A stretch of DNA of 32,939 bases, taken from the IMG/VR virus record IMGVR_UViG_3300042562_002564, positions 1-32,939 of that record; one strand, written 5' to 3'. The notes beneath the pieces are model-generated. The model made no database searches. It saw only the letters and a list, made by a program, of their open reading frames with translations, and was not told the origin of the DNA. The translations under genes were made by a program, and so were the position numbers. Within the stretch, counting starts at the first letter, position 1, and each line of letters opens with the position of its first letter. The stretch comes from a virus. Of this stretch, positions 14,066 to 21,060 are shown piece after piece.

Positions 14066-14547
14066 GAGGATTCATCTACCATACCGTTAGGTAATAGTAC
14101 AATAGATACTCCGATTTTATTAATATCTTCAGTTAACATATTTTTCTTATGTTTTTCAGAAGTCAACCAACTATTGTAAATTCTATTAGTTACTTCAGAC
14201 ACATATTCCTTAGTCATAGGGAAAACACCAAATGATTTACTGAAATATACGTTTTCTGCAACAATACTATTACTTTGAATGTCGGAGTGGTAGATTTTAT
14301 TTTTATTCAACATATTCACTGACCACTCATCTGCGTAGGTTGATAATGATACATCTTTAGTGAGAATACTTAATCCGTTACTCACTCTAAAAGAGTTTAT
14401 CATACCAACCAAAACAGTTTCCAAAGAATCAATATTCATCTGAGAAACTACTTTCTTATTATTTTCAATGGAATAAGAAACCATATCTTTTTGGGAATAA
14501 GCCTCTACACCCAAAAGAAGACTGAATAAAATCACTAAATTTTTCAT
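14047..14547 (-). CDS. Secreted CAP/SCP-domain protein (2)
   Basis: The protein has 166 residues with a signal peptide MKNLVILFSLLLGVEAYSQ. The mature part is a clearer CAP (SCP/PR-1) domain than the one at 10829: a helix L-V-G-M-I-N-S-F-R-V-S-N-G-L, then Y-A-D-E-W-S, the metal-site-like I-Y-H-S-D, A-E-N-V-Y, and W-L-T-S-E-K-H-K-K-N-M-L followed by I-G-V-S-I-V. Of the two His ligands typical of CAP proteins, both appear to be kept. The C-terminus is short (TMVVN), and its end is embedded in the palindromic terminator. It has its own host-type promoter and nearly the same leader and signal peptide as the other two minus-strand secreted proteins. Confidence 0.82.
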   Translation of the reverse strand: MKNLVILFSLLLGVEAYSQKDMVSYSIENNKKVVSQMNIDSLETVLVGMINSFRVSNGLSILTKDVSLSTYADEWSVNMLNKNKIYHSDIQSNSIVAENVYFSKSFGVFPMTKEYVSEVTNRIYNSWLTSEKHKKNMLTEDINKIGVSIVLLPNGMVDESSTMVVN

Positions 14548-14568
14548 ATCGTTATAGTTTTATAAGAA

Positions 14569-14600
14569 CAAATGTAATAAGAATTATTTAATCTGCCAAA
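14569..14600 (-). promoter_or_regulatory. Host-type promoter TTTG-N20-TACATTTG
   Basis: On the minus strand, TTTG (14597-14600), 20 bases, then TACATTTG (14569-14576) match the Bacteroidota consensus. TTCTTATAAAAC follows, as at 11455. It lies just after the stop of the ClpC gene, so it restarts transcription in the same direction. Confidence 0.75.
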
Positions 14601-14604
14601 TATT

Positions 14605-17070
14605 TTATTCACTTTTTATGATAATTTCATCTTTTGCCTTAGAATAACTTATTTTTATGGTACCATTATCCTTTACATTACCACTTAAAATTTCTTCAGA
14701 TATAGGATCTTCGATATGTTTTTGTATTGCCCTATTTAGAGGTCTAGCCCCATAATCTTCACTATACCCATCATCAATTAAATAATCCCTAACCGTTTTG
14801 TTGATAATTAAGTTATAACCTATTTCACCAACTCTCTTCTTAAGTTTTACTAATTCCAAATCAACAATTTTCCCAATTTCTTCTTTAGTTAAAGATTTAA
14901 ATATGATTACATCATCTAACCTATTAAGGAATTCTGGTGGGAATTGTTTTTTTAATTCATCAGTTAATAGACTTTCTTTAATAGAGTCTTCTCTCTCTAA
15001 TTTTGACTTAGTACCAAATCCGACACCTGTACCAAAATCTTGTAATTTTTTAACACCTACATTAGATGTCATAATAACCATACAATTTTTAAAGTTAACT
15101 TTTCTACCAGAACTATCAGTAAGTTGACCGTCATCCAATAATTGTAATAGTGTATTATAGATTTCTTTATTTGCTTTCTCTATTTCATCAAATAGTACTA
15201 TTGAATATGGTCTTCTTCTCACTTTTTCAGTTAGTTGTCCACCATCACCATGACCAACATATCCTGGAGGAGATCCAATAAGTCTAGATATTGAGTGTTT
15301 CTCTTGAAATTCAGACATATCTAATCTAATTAATGAGTCCTCATCACCAAAAAGGTATTCTGCCAATCTTTTCGCAATATGAGTTTTACCCACACCTGTA
15401 GGACCTAAAAACATAAAAGTACCAATTGGTTTTTTAGGGTTTCGAATACCAACTCTATTTCTTCTAATAGATTTGGCAATCTTTTCCAACGCAATTTCTT
15501 GACCTATAATTGATTTTTTTAACTCACCTTCAATCTCTAACATCCTTTTACCTTGATCCCCACTAATTCTTTTTAATGGTATTCCAGTCATTGAGGACAC
15601 CACTTCATTAACATCCTCAATGGTTACAACAGTTCTTTCGTTATTCAAATTTGTTAACCATTTTTCTTTTTCTAAAACTAATTTTTCATTAACCTCCCTT
15701 TCCTCATCTCTTAACTTTGCAGCCTCTTCGTATTTTTGTTTCTTAACAACCTCACTTTTTCTGTTCTTAATTTCAACAATCTTCTCCTCCAATTTACTTA
15801 TAGATGATGGTGGTTTGATAGATAGTTGACTTTTTGAACCTATTTCATCCATAATATCAATTGCCTTATCAGGAAATTCCCTATCTGTAATATATCTGTC
15901 AGCCATTTTAACACAATGTTCAATAGTTACTAATGGGTAAGTTACTTTATGGTAAGTTTCATATGAAGATTTAATTTTATCTAATATTTGAATTGTTTCC
16001 TCTATTGTAGGTGGTTCAATTAGAACTTGTTGGAATCTTCTCGCTAATGCACCATCTTTTTCGATATGTTCTCTATATTCATCTAAAGTAGTTGCACCAA
16101 TCAACTGTATATCACCCCTAGCCAACGCAGGTTTTAATACATTCGCAGCGTCCATAGAACCTGATGAGTTACCCGCACCTACCATAGTATGTAATTCGTC
16201 AATAAATAAGATTACATTATCGACTTCCATTAATTCATCCACCACACCTTTTATTCTTTCCTCAAACTGACCTCTATACTTAGTACCTGCAACTAAAGAC
16301 GTTAAATCTAATGACACAACTCTCTTATCTAATAAAGTTCTAGGTGCATCACCCTGTGCAATTTTTAACGCTAAACCCTCAATAATTGTAGTTTTACCAA
16401 CACCAGGGTCACCAATTAAGACTGGATTATTTTTTTTCTTCCTAGCCAAAATCTGTGCAACTCTTTGTATGGACTCATCCCTACCAATTACAGGATCAAT
16501 TTTACCTTCAGACGCCCTTTTAGTTACATCCACAGAAAAATTATTTAAAATAGGGGTGTCGTTGGATTTAGTACTACCTTTTGGTTTGGGTATTTTACTG
16601 AAATTGTCTTCACCATCTCCACTTACTGGCTCAATAGAGTTTTCGATAGAAGTTTTGTAACTGTTATAATTTATTTTCATCCCTTTTAATATACTACTTA
16701 TGTCATTTTTTACTTTTAATGTTGCCAACAAAATATGTTCCGTATCCAAATATTCATTATTCATCAAATCACATTCTTTTTCTGCACCCTTCAAAATATT
16801 TTCAGTTACAATTTCCAAAGGGAACTCTTTTTTATTTACCAACATAGTGTTAAAATCGTCCCTATCCTTATGTAATTTCTTCTCAATACTCTTATGTAGT
16901 TTATCTACATCAACACCCATACTTATTAACGCCTTAACCGCATTATTATTATAATCATTTATCAATGAGATGATTATATGTTCAATCTTTACTTCATTGT
17001 CCCCATAAAATTTAGCCTGTTTGATGGACATATTTATGATTTTCTTCACCTTAGGCAAAATCTTTTTCAT
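14605..17070 (-). CDS. clpC: ClpC-like AAA+ unfoldase
   Basis: I place the start at ATG 17070 (MKKILPKVKK), giving 821 residues, full length for ClpC. In order there are an N-terminal Clp repeat domain (about 1-140) and a first AAA+ module with Walker A G-D-P-G-V-G-K-T near residue 222 and Walker B V-I-L-F-I-D-E-L-H. A UVR-type linker coil (Y-E-E-A-A-K-L-R-D-E-E-R) follows. The second AAA+ module has G-P-T-G-V-G-K-T and S-I-V-L-F-D-E-I-E-K. A V-G-F tripeptide in G-T-G-V-G-F-G-T stands where ClpC carries its ClpP-docking loop, so it could recruit host ClpP; no clpP is in this window. An ATATTTAT element 27 bases upstream suggests phage-controlled, probably late, expression. Confidence 0.92.
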   Translation of the reverse strand: MKKILPKVKKIINMSIKQAKFYGDNEVKIEHIIISLINDYNNNAVKALISMGVDVDKLHKSIEKKLHKDRDDFNTMLVNKKEFPLEIVTENILKGAEKECDLMNNEYLDTEHILLATLKVKNDISSILKGMKINYNSYKTSIENSIEPVSGDGEDNFSKIPKPKGSTKSNDTPILNNFSVDVTKRASEGKIDPVIGRDESIQRVAQILARKKKNNPVLIGDPGVGKTTIIEGLALKIAQGDAPRTLLDKRVVSLDLTSLVAGTKYRGQFEERIKGVVDELMEVDNVILFIDELHTMVGAGNSSGSMDAANVLKPALARGDIQLIGATTLDEYREHIEKDGALARRFQQVLIEPPTIEETIQILDKIKSSYETYHKVTYPLVTIEHCVKMADRYITDREFPDKAIDIMDEIGSKSQLSIKPPSSISKLEEKIVEIKNRKSEVVKKQKYEEAAKLRDEEREVNEKLVLEKEKWLTNLNNERTVVTIEDVNEVVSSMTGIPLKRISGDQGKRMLEIEGELKKSIIGQEIALEKIAKSIRRNRVGIRNPKKPIGTFMFLGPTGVGKTHIAKRLAEYLFGDEDSLIRLDMSEFQEKHSISRLIGSPPGYVGHGDGGQLTEKVRRRPYSIVLFDEIEKANKEIYNTLLQLLDDGQLTDSSGRKVNFKNCMVIMTSNVGVKKLQDFGTGVGFGTKSKLEREDSIKESLLTDELKKQFPPEFLNRLDDVIIFKSLTKEEIGKIVDLELVKLKKRVGEIGYNLIINKTVRDYLIDDGYSEDYGARPLNRAIQKHIEDPISEEILSGNVKDNGTIKISYSKAKDEIIIKSE

Positions 17071-17076
17071 ATACGA

Positions 17077-17108
17077 TTTGTTTTTTATTATAAATATCCT
17101 TATCTTTG
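17077..17108 (+). promoter_or_regulatory. Host-type promoter for the methyltransferase, TTTG-N20-TATCTTTG
   Basis: TTTG (17077-17080), 20 bases, then TATCTTTG (17101-17108) match the Bacteroidota consensus and face the methyltransferase ATG at 17132. The spacer contains the ATATTTAT element that faces the other way toward clpC, so the two promoters overlap. Confidence 0.7.
17090..17097 (-). promoter_or_regulatory. ATATTTAT element upstream of clpC
   Basis: On the minus strand, GGATATTTATAATAAAAAAC starts 27 bases before the ClpC start at 17070. It is among the best matches to the recurrent element. It lies entirely inside the spacer of the divergent host-type promoter. Confidence 0.55.
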
Positions 17109-17131
17109 TATTCAAATTTAATAAATAAAAT

Positions 17132-18055
17132 ATGAAAAGTCAATATGAAGTTATTTTGGGTGACACTAAAAATGTGTTAAAAGAAATGATTGAGTCGAAT
17201 GAAAAGGTTGATATGATTTTTACATCACCCCCATATTATTCTATGAGAAAGAACTATAGCGGTAATAATGATGGTGAGGTTGGTTCGATACACGTTGACG
17301 ATTATGCGGATTGGTTTTTAGAATTTACTGATTTATTTCTTAAAGTTTTAAAACCTAATGGTAGTTTTTTCTTAAATATCAACGATAAAATAGACGATGG
17401 GGTGATTCACCCAGTTTTAGATGAGTTAAAATATAAAATGCGTAAACAGGGTTGGTATTTGGTTGCGAAACCATATATATGGTTTAAAAAGAACGCAATC
17501 CCAACAAACTGTAAATATAGGGCGATTGATAGATATGAGTATGTTTTCCATTTCTCCAACTCTAATAAACCTAAATTTAGGGCAGATAATTGTAGAACTG
17601 AACATTCAGAAGTTACTAAAAAAAGATTTCTTAAACCAGTGACAACTATCGGATCGAGGGATGGTGTGTATGACTCACAAATGAGGGAATTAAACGAAAA
17701 AGGTTCATTACCACATAATGTAGTAATTGCGGCTTCAGAAACAAACCCTAGTGTTCTACACCCTGCACCATTTTCTGTGGAGTTAGTTGATTGGTTTGTA
17801 AGAATTGGTAGTGACGAAGGTGACGTAATTATGGATCCATTTGCAGGATCATCTACCACAGGTATTGCGGCACTTAAAAACAATAGAAAGTTTATTGGCG
17901 TAGATTTGGTACCATTCAACGTTGAGTTTGGGACTAAACGGTTAAATCACTTTATAGAGACTGGAGATGAATATATACCTAAAAATCTTTTAGAGGATAA
18001 GGGTATTGATGCCAATTACTATAAAATTAAAGGTAAACATATTAACAACCCGTGA
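17132..18055 (+). CDS. Beta-class DNA methyltransferase, probably N4-cytosine
   Basis: The protein has 307 residues and matches the N6/N4 DNA methyltransferase family (PF01555). The catalytic motif T-S-P-P-Y is at residues 31-35 and precedes the S-adenosylmethionine motif D-P-F-A-G-S-S-T-T at about 235-243, followed by F-I-G-V-D-L. This order defines the beta class. S-P-P-Y favours N4-cytosine over N6-adenine, where D-P-P-Y is usual. The third base-binding residue of motif I is Ser instead of the common Gly, a mild change. No restriction enzyme is adjacent, so it is probably a solitary enzyme protecting phage DNA or marking it. Its host-type promoter suggests early expression, opposite in timing to divergent clpC. 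Confidence 0.88.
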   Translation: MKSQYEVILGDTKNVLKEMIESNEKVDMIFTSPPYYSMRKNYSGNNDGEVGSIHVDDYADWFLEFTDLFLKVLKPNGSFFLNINDKIDDGVIHPVLDELKYKMRKQGWYLVAKPYIWFKKNAIPTNCKYRAIDRYEYVFHFSNSNKPKFRADNCRTEHSEVTKKRFLKPVTTIGSRDGVYDSQMRELNEKGSLPHNVVIAASETNPSVLHPAPFSVELVDWFVRIGSDEGDVIMDPFAGSSTTGIAALKNNRKFIGVDLVPFNVEFGTKRLNHFIETGDEYIPKNLLEDKGIDANYYKIKGKHINNP

Positions 18056-18071
18056 CAAAGTGTCACACTTT
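18052..18071. promoter_or_regulatory. Two overlapping inverted repeats, possible operator
   Basis: GTGACA-AAG-TGTCAC (18052-18066) and AAAGTG-TCA-CACTTT (18057-18071) are both perfect and share bases, so only one hairpin can form at a time. They cover the stop codon of the methyltransferase and lie about 50 bases before the promoter of the next operon. An operator or a weak terminator is possible. Confidence 0.4.
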
Positions 18072-18121
18072 AAGAAATACTTTTTATCTTTACTTATCTT
18101 AGGTTTTATCTATATTTAGAT

Positions 18122-18150
18122 TTGACAAAATAACATTATTTAATTATACT
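18122..18150 (+). promoter_or_regulatory. TTGACA-N17-TATACT promoter
   Basis: TTGACA (18122-18127), a 17-base spacer, then TATACT (18145-18150) is a near-perfect sigma-70 type promoter just before the ATG at 18157; the transcript would be almost leaderless. A host-type TAGATTTG at 18117-18124 overlaps it, but no TTTG stands at the right distance upstream. Confidence 0.5.
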
Positions 18151-18156
18151 TATAAA

Positions 18157-18381
18157 ATGATACCTAGTGCACCAAAATTTAGGAAGATAGTTTTACTTTT
18201 AAAAGATATAGAGGGTAAACCATCAGATAGGATAGAATATTTAGATTCGGCAATGATAATAACAGGAAATTATGTAATCATTACTGAAGAAAAAGAAGTT
18301 TCTATCGATGAACCATCTACAATAGACGGAAGGATTTATCAAATGGAAGACATCCATTCATATAAAATATATAAAGATTAA
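18157..18381 (+). CDS. Small hypothetical protein
   Basis: A 74-residue protein with an acidic, beta-rich body (MIPSAPKFRKIVLLLKD, then Y-V-I-I-T-E-E-K-E-V). I recognise no family. It is the first gene of the run that includes thymidylate synthase and an acetyltransferase, directly after the TTGACA/TATACT promoter, and lies three bases before the next gene. Its position suggests a small early or accessory protein. There is no tag, signal peptide or membrane segment. Confidence 0.65.
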   Translation: MIPSAPKFRKIVLLLKDIEGKPSDRIEYLDSAMIITGNYVIITEEKEVSIDEPSTIDGRIYQMEDIHSYKIYKD

Positions 18382-18384
18382 AAT

Positions 18385-18681
18385 ATGGTTTTAAATAAGT
18401 ACGAAGAAAATGGATCAATAGAATGTCTATACGATTCATCAAATATTTTGGGTTCAAAATATATTATGACAGATAAAAAGTTGGCAATAATTTTTGGTTC
18501 TGGTAGACAATATGTTTATGAAGGTGTCAAATATGAAGATTATAAGAAATTCGAATCATCTGAAAGTCAGGGTAAGACTCTACATAGTATCCTTAAAAAA
18601 TACCCATATACACAATCTAAAGATACATTAGATGTTACACCATTATTAGAACAAATTAATGAGATAAAGAAAAATCTTTAA
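18385..18681 (+). CDS. KTSC-domain protein
   Basis: The protein has 98 residues. The central part fits the KTSC domain (PF13619): S-S-N-I-L-G-S-K-Y at residues 18-26, then a strand L-A-I-I-F-G-S-G-R-Q-Y-V-Y-E-G-V and a helix ending G-K-T-L-H-S-I-L-K-K-Y-P-Y. KTSC domains are small and often found in phage genomes and next to nucleic-acid enzymes; their function is not established. The C-terminal 20 residues form a charged helix. The gene starts three bases after the previous stop and ends one base before the thymidylate synthase ATG, so it is part of the same operon. Confidence 0.7.
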   Translation: MVLNKYEENGSIECLYDSSNILGSKYIMTDKKLAIIFGSGRQYVYEGVKYEDYKKFESSESQGKTLHSILKKYPYTQSKDTLDVTPLLEQINEIKKNL

Positions 18682-18682
18682 A

Positions 18683-19732
18683 ATGAATAGTTTAGATAAA
18701 CAATATAAAGATTTACTCTTTGAGGTTTTAGAAAAAGGTGTGAAAAAAAGTGATAGAACTGGTACAGGTACTAGATCTTTATTCGGTAAACAAATTCGTC
18801 ATAAGATGATAGAAGGTTTCCCTTTACTAACAACGAAGAAAATGCCATTCAAAACAATTACAACAGAACTATTATGGTTCCTACGTGGTGATACTAATAT
18901 TAAGTTTCTTGTAGATAATGGGTGTCATATTTGGGATGGTGATGCTTATAAGAACTATCAATTGTTAATGATTGGTAACGAGCCTGATAAGATTTTATCA
19001 ATGACTGATTTTATTGATAAAATAAAGAACGATGAAAAGTTTGCAAAACATTGGGGTGATTTAGGTCCAATTTACGGTAAGCAATGGAGAAGTTGGGAAG
19101 GATTAAATTCCAACACAGACCAAATCAAAAATCTAATCAACGACCTTAAAACAAATCCTGACTCTAGACGATTAATGGTTAATGCTTGGAATGTTGGGGA
19201 ATTAGATTCAATGGTTCTCCCACCTTGTCATTATGGATTTCAAGTGTATACAAAGGAATTATCATATAAAGAAAGATATCATATTTGGTTTACAAATAAT
19301 TATGAGGGTGGTATGGAATATTGTGAAGAAATAATGCCTAATTTTGATGATCCGTATTATGTACCAACACCAACCAGATCAATCTCTTTAATGTGGAATC
19401 AAAGATCCGCAGATTTATTTTTAGGGTTACCTTTCAATATCGCCAGTTATGGTTTACTATTACACATTTTAGGTAGTATAGTAAATATGGTACCTGATGA
19501 GTTAGTGGGTAATTTAGGTGATGTTCATTTATATGAGAATCATCTATCACAATCTACTGAACAACTGAGAAGAGAACCGCTCCAACTACCGAAATTGGTT
19601 CATATGAAAACAGATGAATTTTATAAATCACTATCTGAAGATACGTCTTTATTTTTTCATTTAAAAAATACGGATTTTGTTGTTGAAAATTATCAATCAC
19701 ACCCAACGATTAAAGCCCCTTTATCAAATTAA
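18683..19732 (+). CDS. thyA: Thymidylate synthase
   Basis: This enzyme makes dTMP from dUMP using methylene-tetrahydrofolate, supplying nucleotide for phage DNA. The protein has 349 residues, longer than the 264 of E. coli ThyA. It keeps the dUMP-binding D-R-T-G-T-G-T near residue 24, the folate-side L-W-F-L-R-G-D-T, the double Arg of P-D-S-R-R-L, the active-site Cys182 in L-P-P-C-H-Y-G-F-Q, and R-S-A-D-L-F-L-G-L-P-F-N-I-A-S-Y. Extra length comes from an insertion around residues 90-120 and a loop after the active site (L-S-Y-K-E-R through P-T-R-S-I-S). It sits one base after the KTSC gene. No dihydrofolate reductase gene is nearby. Confidence 0.95.
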   Translation: MNSLDKQYKDLLFEVLEKGVKKSDRTGTGTRSLFGKQIRHKMIEGFPLLTTKKMPFKTITTELLWFLRGDTNIKFLVDNGCHIWDGDAYKNYQLLMIGNEPDKILSMTDFIDKIKNDEKFAKHWGDLGPIYGKQWRSWEGLNSNTDQIKNLINDLKTNPDSRRLMVNAWNVGELDSMVLPPCHYGFQVYTKELSYKERYHIWFTNNYEGGMEYCEEIMPNFDDPYYVPTPTRSISLMWNQRSADLFLGLPFNIASYGLLLHILGSIVNMVPDELVGNLGDVHLYENHLSQSTEQLRREPLQLPKLVHMKTDEFYKSLSEDTSLFFHLKNTDFVVENYQSHPTIKAPLSN

Positions 19733-19736
19733 GATT

Positions 19737-19994
19737 GTGATTAGATTAATAATAAAATTCTGGATTGTTAGAATTAAACATTTTTTTAAAACGGGCAGGG
19801 ACTTTGAAAAACTTACACCGCCAACAGAAGGTTATTGTAGAGTATATTTTTGTGAACCAGACATAGATGGGTGTACTTGGAGACACCACGAAATGCCTTT
19901 ATATCTTAATGATAAATTTCACGAAGAATATAAAGATAAGTTAGTTGGTTTAACTAGAAAAGAAGTTGTTGAATGGATTATAAAAAATAAATAA
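19737..19994 (+). CDS. Small hypothetical protein with Cys/His/Trp motif
   Basis: I favour the GTG at 19737, four bases after the thymidylate synthase stop, giving 85 residues; the in-frame ATG at 19677 lies deep inside thyA and would read antithetical low-complexity sequence. The N-terminus is basic and hydrophobic (IRLIIKFWIVRIKHFF) and might associate with membrane. The C-terminal part has Y-C-R-V-Y-F-C-E-P-D-I-D-G-C-T-W-R-H-H, three Cys and two His close together that could bind a metal. I recognise no family. Start choice is uncertain. Confidence 0.55.
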   Translation: MIRLIIKFWIVRIKHFFKTGRDFEKLTPPTEGYCRVYFCEPDIDGCTWRHHEMPLYLNDKFHEEYKDKLVGLTRKEVVEWIIKNK

Positions 19995-20005
19995 ATTAAA
20001 ATTGT

Positions 20006-20338
20006 ATGGTAGGAGAGGCAAAGATAGTACACTTAAAGAGTAATGCACAAAAATTAGAGACATGGATTGCAATGATTAATGGTGAGATTGTCGGTCACAT
20101 TTATATGGAAAGAGAAGATGGGTTAAAAATAAAATTCTTAGACGCTTGGGTACATGAGGATCATAGACGTAAAGGTATTTTTAGAATGTTATGGGAGGCT
20201 AGATGGAATTATGTGGCAGATAAATATAGTGGGTGGTTAGCGTACGCATGGTGTAAACCAGCATCATTACCTTTATTATTAGAAAAAGGTTTCGATGCGG
20301 GTGAAATGTGTACATATGTAGAAAAGAAAATAGAATGA
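20006..20338 (+). CDS. GNAT-family N-acetyltransferase
   Basis: The protein has 110 residues, short for GNAT enzymes (usually 140-180), but it keeps the core. There is a strand W-I-A-M-I-N-G-E-I-V-G-H-I, the acetyl-CoA motif A as L-D-A-W-V-H-E-D-H-R-R-K-G-I-F-R-M-L near residues 49-66, a long helix after it, and the C-terminal L-L-L-E-K-G-F-D. It should transfer an acetyl group from acetyl-CoA to an amine; the acceptor is unknown. Phage GNAT proteins can modify host proteins, but nothing here identifies a target. The TGA overlaps the ATG of the next gene (ATGATG), which suggests coupled translation. Confidence 0.8.
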   Translation: MVGEAKIVHLKSNAQKLETWIAMINGEIVGHIYMEREDGLKIKFLDAWVHEDHRRKGIFRMLWEARWNYVADKYSGWLAYAWCKPASLPLLLEKGFDAGEMCTYVEKKIE

Positions 20339-20535
20339 TGTCGTTTATAAAATATACATTACTCTGGGTATCCCAAAATTTATCAATCCCTTTTTGGACT
20401 GTGGGTCATATTCATCTTATGACTACAGTGTATCAAGATATTCATGAAATATTGATGTCTTTAGGGATGAATATAGTAGTAGGTGTAGGATTTTATATAG
20501 GATGGGTAGATTATAAAAATGAATTAAAAAAATAA
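20335..20535 (+). CDS. Small membrane protein
   Basis: The protein has 66 residues from ATG 20335 or 65 from ATG 20338. It contains one clear hydrophobic helix near residues 42-58 (L-G-M-N-I-V-V-G-V-G-F-Y-I-G-W-V) and a weaker hydrophobic stretch near the start (I-K-Y-T-L-L-W-V-S-Q-N-L-S-I-P-F-W). It may therefore cross the inner membrane once or twice. The tail is short and charged. I recognise no family. A lysis or superinfection role would fit its size, but nothing specific supports it. It is coupled to the GNAT gene by the ATGATG overlap. Confidence 0.62.
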   Translation: MMSFIKYTLLWVSQNLSIPFWTVGHIHLMTTVYQDIHEILMSLGMNIVVGVGFYIGWVDYKNELKK

Positions 20536-20543
20536 AAAAAGAA

Positions 20544-20816
20544 ATGGAAAAAGTTATATTAAAGGAAACAGTTATTAGTGGTGACACTAGAAATTATAAA
20601 AAGTATTCTAAAAATAGAAAACCTAAAAGCAAAGTAGAAAATGGTGAGAATAATAATAGGGTAAAAAATGACTTTTTACTTATCAAAGGAATAAAAATGA
20701 TTGGTTCGTATAAGATAGGGAATAATTACTATATTTATTTACAAAAAAAACCTAATTTTGTTCATAGATTTTTCACTAAATTATTGTTAGGTTGGGTTTG
20801 GAAAGATGCGAAATAA
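20544..20816 (+). CDS. Basic hypothetical protein
   Basis: A 90-residue, strongly basic protein with a Lys/Asn-rich first half (NYKKYSKNRKPKSKVENGENN) and a more ordered second half: I-K-M-I-G-S-Y-K-I-G-N-N-Y-Y-I-Y, then F-V-H-R-F-F-T-K-L-L-L-G-W-V-W. The second half could be a small beta hairpin with an amphipathic helix. I recognise no family. It is the next gene in the small-gene operon, eight bases after the membrane-protein gene. Confidence 0.6.
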   Translation: MEKVILKETVISGDTRNYKKYSKNRKPKSKVENGENNNRVKNDFLLIKGIKMIGSYKIGNNYYIYLQKKPNFVHRFFTKLLLGWVWKDAK

Positions 20817-20822
20817 AAAACT

Positions 20823-21017
20823 ATGGAAAAAAATTATCAGATTAAAAAAATAATGTTGTTAAAGGGTAAACTACAACACGTTATACTACTTAACTCACAA
20901 GGTGAGGTTTTCGAAACTAATTGTTTCGGTGAGGCGATGAAGATATGTGAACTATTGAATACAAACACTGATAGTGGGTGGAAATATGAAATAGTACAAA
21001 TATTAAATAATAAATAG
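20823..21017 (+). CDS. Small hypothetical protein
   Basis: A 64-residue protein with alternating strand and helix pattern: I-M-L-L-K-G-K-L-Q-H-V-I-L-L-N-S-Q-G-E-V-F-E-T, then F-G-E-A-M-K-I-C-E-L-L-N, then W-K-Y-E-I-V-Q-I-L. The layout beta-beta-helix-beta suggests a compact fold of the kind seen in small phage proteins; I recognise no family. It begins six bases after the preceding stop. Its own TAG stop runs into the inverted repeat at 21018. Confidence 0.6.
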   Translation: MEKNYQIKKIMLLKGKLQHVILLNSQGEVFETNCFGEAMKICELLNTNTDSGWKYEIVQILNNK

Positions 21018-21029
21018 GAACGGGCGTTC
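21018..21029 (+). promoter_or_regulatory. GAACGGGCGTTC inverted repeat, complementary to a downstream hairpin loop
   Basis: GAACG and CGTTC pair around a GG, a GC-rich spot in very AT-rich DNA. Nine bases of it, AACGGGCGT (21019-21027), are the exact reverse complement of ACGCCCGTT (21483-21491), which lies in the loop of the hairpin after the next gene. Confidence 0.4.
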
Positions 21030-21060
21030 AAAATAACAAATAAAATAAAAAATAAAAATT

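Noticed and set aside
17407-17919. Minus-strand 170-codon reading frame
   Set aside because: It lies inside the methyltransferase gene, whose catalytic motifs are clear on the plus strand.
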